Shown: positions 60,261 through 64,000 of the stretch, one piece after another
Layout of the letters: each line of letters starts with the position of its first letter
Numbering within the stretch: the first letter of the stretch is position 1
Origin: an uncultured Treponema sp.
GTDB taxonomy: Bacteria; Spirochaetota; Spirochaetia; Treponematales; Treponemataceae
DNA: 64,000 bases
NCBI GenBank assembly: GCA_910584475.1
Contig: CAJUBD010000010.1
Span: forward strand, 74,529 to 138,528
Direction: 5' to 3'
The notes under the pieces: model-generated
The model's input: only the letters and a program-made list of their open reading frames with translations
What the model was told of the DNA's origin: nothing
Database searches by the model: none
Program-made: the position numbers and the translations under genes

Positions 60261-61727
60261 ATGCGAAGAATTATTCCTGCGTTTTTTGTGATTGTCGCCA
60301 CGGTTTTGCTCGTGATTTTTCTTACGAAAAAAACTTCCGAATCTGCGGAAAAAAGCGGCGTGCAGAATTTGCCTGCTTCCGGCAATTTTCAGGGCGAAGG
60401 CTTTTCTGCTACGGAGAACGCGCTTGGAATTGAAGACAGTGCGATTGTTTCTTTTATGCCGCTTCGTGCGAACGAAACGCTTTTGGGCGCGAGCGGAATC
60501 GATTTAAATGGCGACAATTTTGACGACGAAATTCTCGTGGTGCGAAAAAGCGAAAGTCCTTTTTTGTATTTGATTGTCGGACTTTACAATCCCGAAACTA
60601 CGCTTTACGATCGCATCGCCGAATTGCGCACGGAAATCACGCAGTTGCGCTCGCTTTCTTACAATGGAATGGACGTTACTGGCGATCACAGAATCGCGCT
60701 TGTTTATCAAGGTTTCACTGACGACGAGCACGCGGTCTTGCAAATGTTTTTTTGCAGACGAAGCGGCGTGGTCAATATCGGCAGTTTTAAATCCGATGGA
60801 ACAATTTTCATTCAGCAATACAATCGCAGCGACGCTTACGAACTTTCGCAGGCATCAGACAGGAGTTTTCCTGTTTGGGTTTACGCTTCGGACACTCGAC
60901 CTGGCGCGGGAAATTTAAGTCAAGTTCAAACCGAATACGATTGGGATGAAAGCGCGGGCCGCTATGTTCAGACACGACAAGTTTTCGTCACAGGAAAAAA
61001 TATCGCCGCCGCAGAATTAGCGAAAATCCAGGACGGCACTGTGGAAACTTTCGCTAATTATTTGAACGGCTTGTGGTATATGACCGACAGCGCGGAAAAA
61101 GAAATCCGTTATATTTTCTTTGACTACGCGGCGCGTGAAGTAATTTTTTTGGTGGGTGATACTCAGGAAGTTTTCCGCTGGCAAAATTCGAATTTGTACC
61201 GCAACGGAATTTACCTTTCCACCGTAAATGTCTCGATAGAAAATTTGCGCCGGAGATTCGACATCGGATTGACGGGACTAAACGAAATGCGCGTGCGCGT
61301 TTATGATGACGTTAGAATGATAATCCAAAATGATGCGCTTTGGAACGGACAATACAAAAAGATGAACATGCGCAGAGATTTCAACTCGGGCGAAGAAGTG
61401 CCGCAAGAATTGACCGCTCTTCGACAAAGGCTGGAACAAGCGCCGAATTGGACCGCGCCGAACGGAATTTCGGTGGCGTTCAAAGACGGCGGCTACAAAA
61501 TCAGCGGTGAAGGGCAGGAAGAAGAAGGCGTTTATTTTTTGACTATGGTAAAATCTGCGTTCCTCGTTCAATTCAATTCGCGCTCGAAAAATCGATATTT
61601 CGCCGAAGCGTACACTGTTTCGCAATCTCAGGCAAATGGCACTCTTTTGCTCCAGCCCGCGAAAATCCTTTCTTCGGATGTCTACGAAATCCCCGGAAGA
61701 ATCATAACGCTTTCCGCAGAAGAATGA
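60261..61727 (+). CDS. Exported treponeme-type protein, unknown function
   Basis: 488 residues. An uncleaved or slowly cleaved N-terminal membrane segment (IIPAFFVIVATVLLVIFL), then DLNGDNFDDEILVV, a calcium-binding-like (FG-GAP/EF) loop, and beta-rich sequence to the end. A C-terminal lipocalin-like part is possible, which would recall pallilysin-related proteins of treponemes, but I cannot show this. Likely faces the periplasm. Confidence 0.6.
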   Translation: MRRIIPAFFVIVATVLLVIFLTKKTSESAEKSGVQNLPASGNFQGEGFSATENALGIEDSAIVSFMPLRANETLLGASGIDLNGDNFDDEILVVRKSESPFLYLIVGLYNPETTLYDRIAELRTEITQLRSLSYNGMDVTGDHRIALVYQGFTDDEHAVLQMFFCRRSGVVNIGSFKSDGTIFIQQYNRSDAYELSQASDRSFPVWVYASDTRPGAGNLSQVQTEYDWDESAGRYVQTRQVFVTGKNIAAAELAKIQDGTVETFANYLNGLWYMTDSAEKEIRYIFFDYAAREVIFLVGDTQEVFRWQNSNLYRNGIYLSTVNVSIENLRRRFDIGLTGLNEMRVRVYDDVRMIIQNDALWNGQYKKMNMRRDFNSGEEVPQELTALRQRLEQAPNWTAPNGISVAFKDGGYKISGEGQEEEGVYFLTMVKSAFLVQFNSRSKNRYFAEAYTVSQSQANGTLLLQPAKILSSDVYEIPGRIITLSAEE

Positions 61728-61882
61728 TTTGTCGCAAAATCTTTTTTGAAAACAGACTCCTCACGAATGCTTCGATTCGCTATTTATAAGCATCGGGAAC
61801 ATCATTCTTGTCACTGTTCGCTTATTTTTGGATTCGTGCGGGGGATTTCATATCGACGCGTGCATTGATGTGTATTGATTTT

Positions 61883-62191
61883 CTAAAAACGCGAAAATTC
61901 TTCGCGGATGACATTCAAAATAGAATCAGAAAGACGGCGTTCAAGTGATGACAGATGCCGGGCAGAAATGGTGGAAAATTCTTGCTCGTCAAAAAGTTGA
62001 TGGTAAGGAACGCTGAGCGCACCTGCAATACTTTGAATGACTTCAAGGGAAGCGGATTTGCGCCCTAACTCAATCTGTGTCATAAATGGAACTGAAATTC
62101 CTGCCTTTTCTGCAAGAAACTGTTGTGTCCATCCGAATTCCTTCCTGAATTTACGGATATTTCCTCCCAAAACTAAAAGAATATCTGTCAT
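61883..62191 (-). CDS. XRE family repressor
   Basis: 102 residues from the ATG at 62191. HTH WTQQFLAEKAGISVPFMTQI followed by ELGRKSASLEVIQSIAGALS. Its own promoter (TTGTCA 62222-62227, 17-nt spacer, TATTAT 62199-62204) ends 7 nt before the ATG, so it is probably leaderless. It overlaps the divergent promoter and two matching palindromes, so it likely represses both genes. Confidence 0.85.
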   Translation of the reverse strand: MTDILLVLGGNIRKFRKEFGWTQQFLAEKAGISVPFMTQIELGRKSASLEVIQSIAGALSVPYHQLFDEQEFSTISARHLSSLERRLSDSILNVIREEFSRF

Positions 62192-62198
62192 TTTACCT

Positions 62199-62263
62199 AT
62201 AATATTGCTATCAGCAACACTTGACAATTATCTTGTAGCAATGTATACTGTTGCTTATGGCAA
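62199..62263. promoter_or_regulatory. Overlapping divergent promoters with paired TTGC-N5-GCAA operators
   Basis: Rightward: TTGACA 62221-62226, 17-nt spacer, TATACT 62244-62249. Leftward: TTGTCA, 17-nt spacer, TATTAT. Operators TTGCTATCAGCAA (62205-62217) and TTGCTTATGGCAA (62251-62263) cover the leftward spacer and the rightward start codon. Confidence 0.7.
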
Positions 62264-62652
62264 CAAAAAAGTCTAAGAACGGACTGACACGCTATGCGAT
62301 TCTTGTCGGAGCAACGGATCTCTTGCAGGGCTTGCAGAAAAGCCTCGTAGATTTCAAGGATTTTCTCACGAACGAGACCGGTGGCGCTTGGCGCGAAAAC
62401 GAAATTATGATTACAGGTCCGCTTGACTGGTCGCTCGTTCAATTGTTGCAAGCGAGATTGCGCGAATATGATTTCGTTTTGGTGTACCGATGCCGCTTTT
62501 CAGGTGCTCGGACTGCGCAAGACGACTACGGCGAAAAGCTAAAAAGCGTGGCAGAAGAGCGCGGAATCTTCATCAGCGCGGTGTGCGATGACATTGTGGA
62601 CGCACGAGAACTTAGGTACGAAGCGACGGACAAGGAGGTGGCGCGCGCATGA
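62257..62652 (+). CDS. Small protein with weak caspase-like fold resemblance
   Basis: 131 residues from the ATG at 62257, with no Shine-Dalgarno and a -10 box 7 nt upstream. RYAILVGATDLLQGLQKSL, then YDFVLVYRCRFSGA and FISAVCDDIV loosely follow the caspase order of strands, but the catalytic His-Gly is absent. It may be inactive or unrelated. Expression is probably controlled by the divergent XRE protein. Confidence 0.4.
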   Translation: MATKKSKNGLTRYAILVGATDLLQGLQKSLVDFKDFLTNETGGAWRENEIMITGPLDWSLVQLLQARLREYDFVLVYRCRFSGARTAQDDYGEKLKSVAEERGIFISAVCDDIVDARELRYEATDKEVARA

Positions 62653-62723
62653 CGGAGCGGAAGATTACGGCGAGCGTCGTGCTTTACAACACGCCGAAAA
62701 GCCAAGTGGAATTGGCCTTTTGA
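62649..62723 (+). pseudogene. 5' remnant of a GT2 glycosyltransferase
   Basis: 24 codons overlapping the previous stop (ATGA): MTERKITASVVLYNTPKSQV and then stop. This is a typical start of family 2 glycosyltransferases, with the rest missing. It suggests the edge of a rearranged surface-polysaccharide locus. Confidence 0.5.
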
Positions 62724-62735
62724 TATGAGGAACTT

Positions 62736-62924
62736 ATGTTTTGGGATAAGGTGGAGATTTACAGGCAGCAGAAAAACCTCACATACCGCACCATAGCGAG
62801 GGTGATTGGCAAGGCGGAGACGACTGTTTCATCGATGCGGCAGTTCGGGACGGAGCCGCGCATAAGCGACGGAATCAAGATAGCGGACGCGCTCGGCGTG
62901 GACATCAGGGATTTGGCTGAGTGA
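62736..62924 (+). CDS. Small HTH (XRE-like) protein
   Basis: 62 residues, essentially one helix-turn-helix domain: YRTIARVIGKAETTVSSM, then ISDGIKIADALGVDIRDLAE. GAGGA precedes the ATG. Resembles small phage-type regulators. Between it and the flippase gene (62925-63222) lie repeats only. Confidence 0.75.
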   Translation: MFWDKVEIYRQQKNLTYRTIARVIGKAETTVSSMRQFGTEPRISDGIKIADALGVDIRDLAE

Positions 62925-63108
62925 GTGAGGAAAACGCGTTCGGCTTGTTCATGCGACGAGTGCGCGAAGTTTGTTTGGTGAGTATGAAAACTTTGTTTTG
63001 CGACTGCGCCAATAAAATTTTGTGGCTTTGGCGATAATATTCGGCGATTTTGGCAACAAGGTTTTGTGCCGGAATCTTGTTTTTGGCGGAGATATTGTTT
63101 TTATGGCG

Positions 63109-63170
63109 AAAAACACTGTGAGTTTTTTTAGAAACTCTTTGAGTTTTGTCTAAGAACTCACAGTGTTTTT
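63109..63170. repeat. 16-bp inverted repeat before the flippase gene
   Basis: AAAAACACTGTGAGTT (63109-63124) and its complement (63155-63170) enclose a smaller AAACTC/GAGTTT hairpin. A third TGTGAGTTTTTT copy follows at 63181. It could be a terminator isolating the polysaccharide locus. Confidence 0.6.
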
Positions 63171-63222
63171 GAAAAAAGGCTGTGAGTTTTTTGGCGGGAG
63201 TGCAAGGAGCGTTGTTGCTTGT

Positions 63223-64000
63223 ATGGCGAAGATGAAGCTTTCTGAGCGCAAGAAGGAAGTCGCGCTGACGGTATTCTCAAACATCCTCCTGCAAGTCGGA
63301 ACGGCCGTCTGTGGGTTTGTGCTTCCGCCGCTCATAGCGCGCACGTTCGGCTCCGAGACAAACGGAATGGTTCAGTCAATATCGCAGTTCATAGCGTACC
63401 TGAACATTGTGGAGGCGGGAATCGGGGGTGCAAGCATCGCCGCCCTGTACAGGCCGCTTGCGGATGGCGATTCGGACGGGGTGAGCGGAATCCTGTCCGC
63501 GACGCGGATTTTTTATGTGCGCTCTGGAATCGCGTTCACGGCACTTGTCTTTGTCTTGGGCTTAGTCTATCCATTCGTGGTCGGATTTCAGGTGGACAGG
63601 AAGACAAGCGGACTTATGGTGCTGGTGCTAGGAATAACTGGGGCGGCGGAATTCTTTTTGATAGGCAAGTACCGCGTCCTGCTCACGGCGGACAGGAAAA
63701 CATACGTCATATCGCTTGCGCAGATTGTAGCAGTTGTGTTGAACACTTTCGTGGCGGTGGCTCTCATAAAAATCGGAATGGGTATTTTGACCGTGAAGTT
63801 GGCGTCCGCCCTTGTGTATTTGAGCCGCTATGTATGGCTTTCGGTGTATGTGAGAAGACATTACAGGTGGGTGGATTTTAAGTACGAGCCTAATAGGAAT
63901 GCCGTCAGCCAAAGCAAGAATGTTATGGTTCATCAGGTGGCGGGGCTTGTCGTCTTCAACTCGCCGGTCGTCCTCATAACGATTTTCTGCTCGCTGAAGG
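63223..64000 (+). CDS. Wzx-like polysaccharide flippase, 3' end outside the window
   Basis: The frame is open from the ATG at 63223 to the right edge (259 codons). It starts MAKMKLSERKKEVALTVFSN and shows several membrane helices (ILLQVGTAVCGFVLPPLIAR, IVEAGIGGASIAALYRPLA, GIAFTALVFVLGLVYPFVVG). The pattern is that of MATE/Wzx exporters of lipid-linked oligosaccharide. GC-rich codons (CTC, GTC, GCG) differ from the neighbours and suggest transfer. It has AAGGAGC 20 nt upstream. Confidence 0.8.
   Translation, partial: MAKMKLSERKKEVALTVFSNILLQVGTAVCGFVLPPLIARTFGSETNGMVQSISQFIAYLNIVEAGIGGASIAALYRPLADGDSDGVSGILSATRIFYVRSGIAFTALVFVLGLVYPFVVGFQVDRKTSGLMVLVLGITGAAEFFLIGKYRVLLTADRKTYVISLAQIVAVVLNTFVAVALIKIGMGILTVKLASALVYLSRYVWLSVYVRRHYRWVDFKYEPNRNAVSQSKNVMVHQVAGLVVFNSPVVLITIFCSLK

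Overview
The window looks like chromosomal DNA of a treponeme-like spirochaete, probably gut or rumen associated. This is inferred from treponeme-style lipoproteins, a GH5 cellulase, the YaaR/RicT/bactofilin/M23 cluster, type III glutamine synthetase, LytTR-DUF3021 and AraC/ROK regulators, AT-rich intergenic DNA full of palindromic repeats, and a type V-A (Cas12a) CRISPR locus. Coding is on both strands in short operons. No rRNA or tRNA gene was seen.

Layout. 1-9.3 kb: the 3' part of ftsK, a small lipoprotein, a frameshifted GH5 lipoprotein, another lipoprotein, a GH3 enzyme and a deaminase. 9.4-14.4 kb: pepF, a DUF2798 membrane protein and groEL. 15.0-27.6 kb is a defence island: a lone AAA ATPase; an AT-rich block with a DUF5677 protein, a C5 methyltransferase and a GHKL-ATPase/TIR fusion; then a more host-like block with a truncated C5 methyltransferase, a DUF3883-like nuclease, a small B3-like DNA-binding protein, an McrB-like GTPase, RhuM and a LlaJI-type nuclease. 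27.6-37.2 kb is mainly core: Nudix, LytTR/DUF3021, AraC, dusB, tatD, M23, bactofilin, yaaR, ricT and a GNAT enzyme. 37.4-44.7 kb: CRISPR array (15 repeats, 14 spacers), cas2, cas1, cas4, a decayed YoeB/Txe toxin gene and a complete cas12a, all on the minus strand. 45-51 kb is nitrogen metabolism: glnN behind tandem promoter-like repeats and a leader terminator, an AmtB-PII fusion, a transglutaminase-like gene inside a dense TTATCGCAA cluster, and a NifX-like protein. 51-62 kb: argA, queH, a ROK regulator, a methyltransferase, a membrane-anchored dCTP-deaminase-like protein, a TrpXYZ-like ABC transporter and a treponeme-type exported protein. 62-64 kb: divergent leaderless promoters, small regulator genes, a glycosyltransferase remnant and the start of a Wzx-like flippase gene that leaves the window.

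Themes that go beyond gene content: (i) a GHKL-TIR protein beside a C5 methyltransferase; (ii) a restriction locus that seems to have lost half a methyltransferase and gained rhuM; (iii) at least five genes whose -10 box lies 6-7 nt before the ATG with no Shine-Dalgarno, suggesting leaderless mRNAs; (iv) 5' hairpins that end at the Shine-Dalgarno, three of them copies of one cassette; (v) modular intergenic palindromes; (vi) fifteen exact TTATCGCAA sites in about 1 kb, crossing coding and non-coding DNA in several reading frames.

All calls come from reading the sequence and family knowledge. No database search was run.
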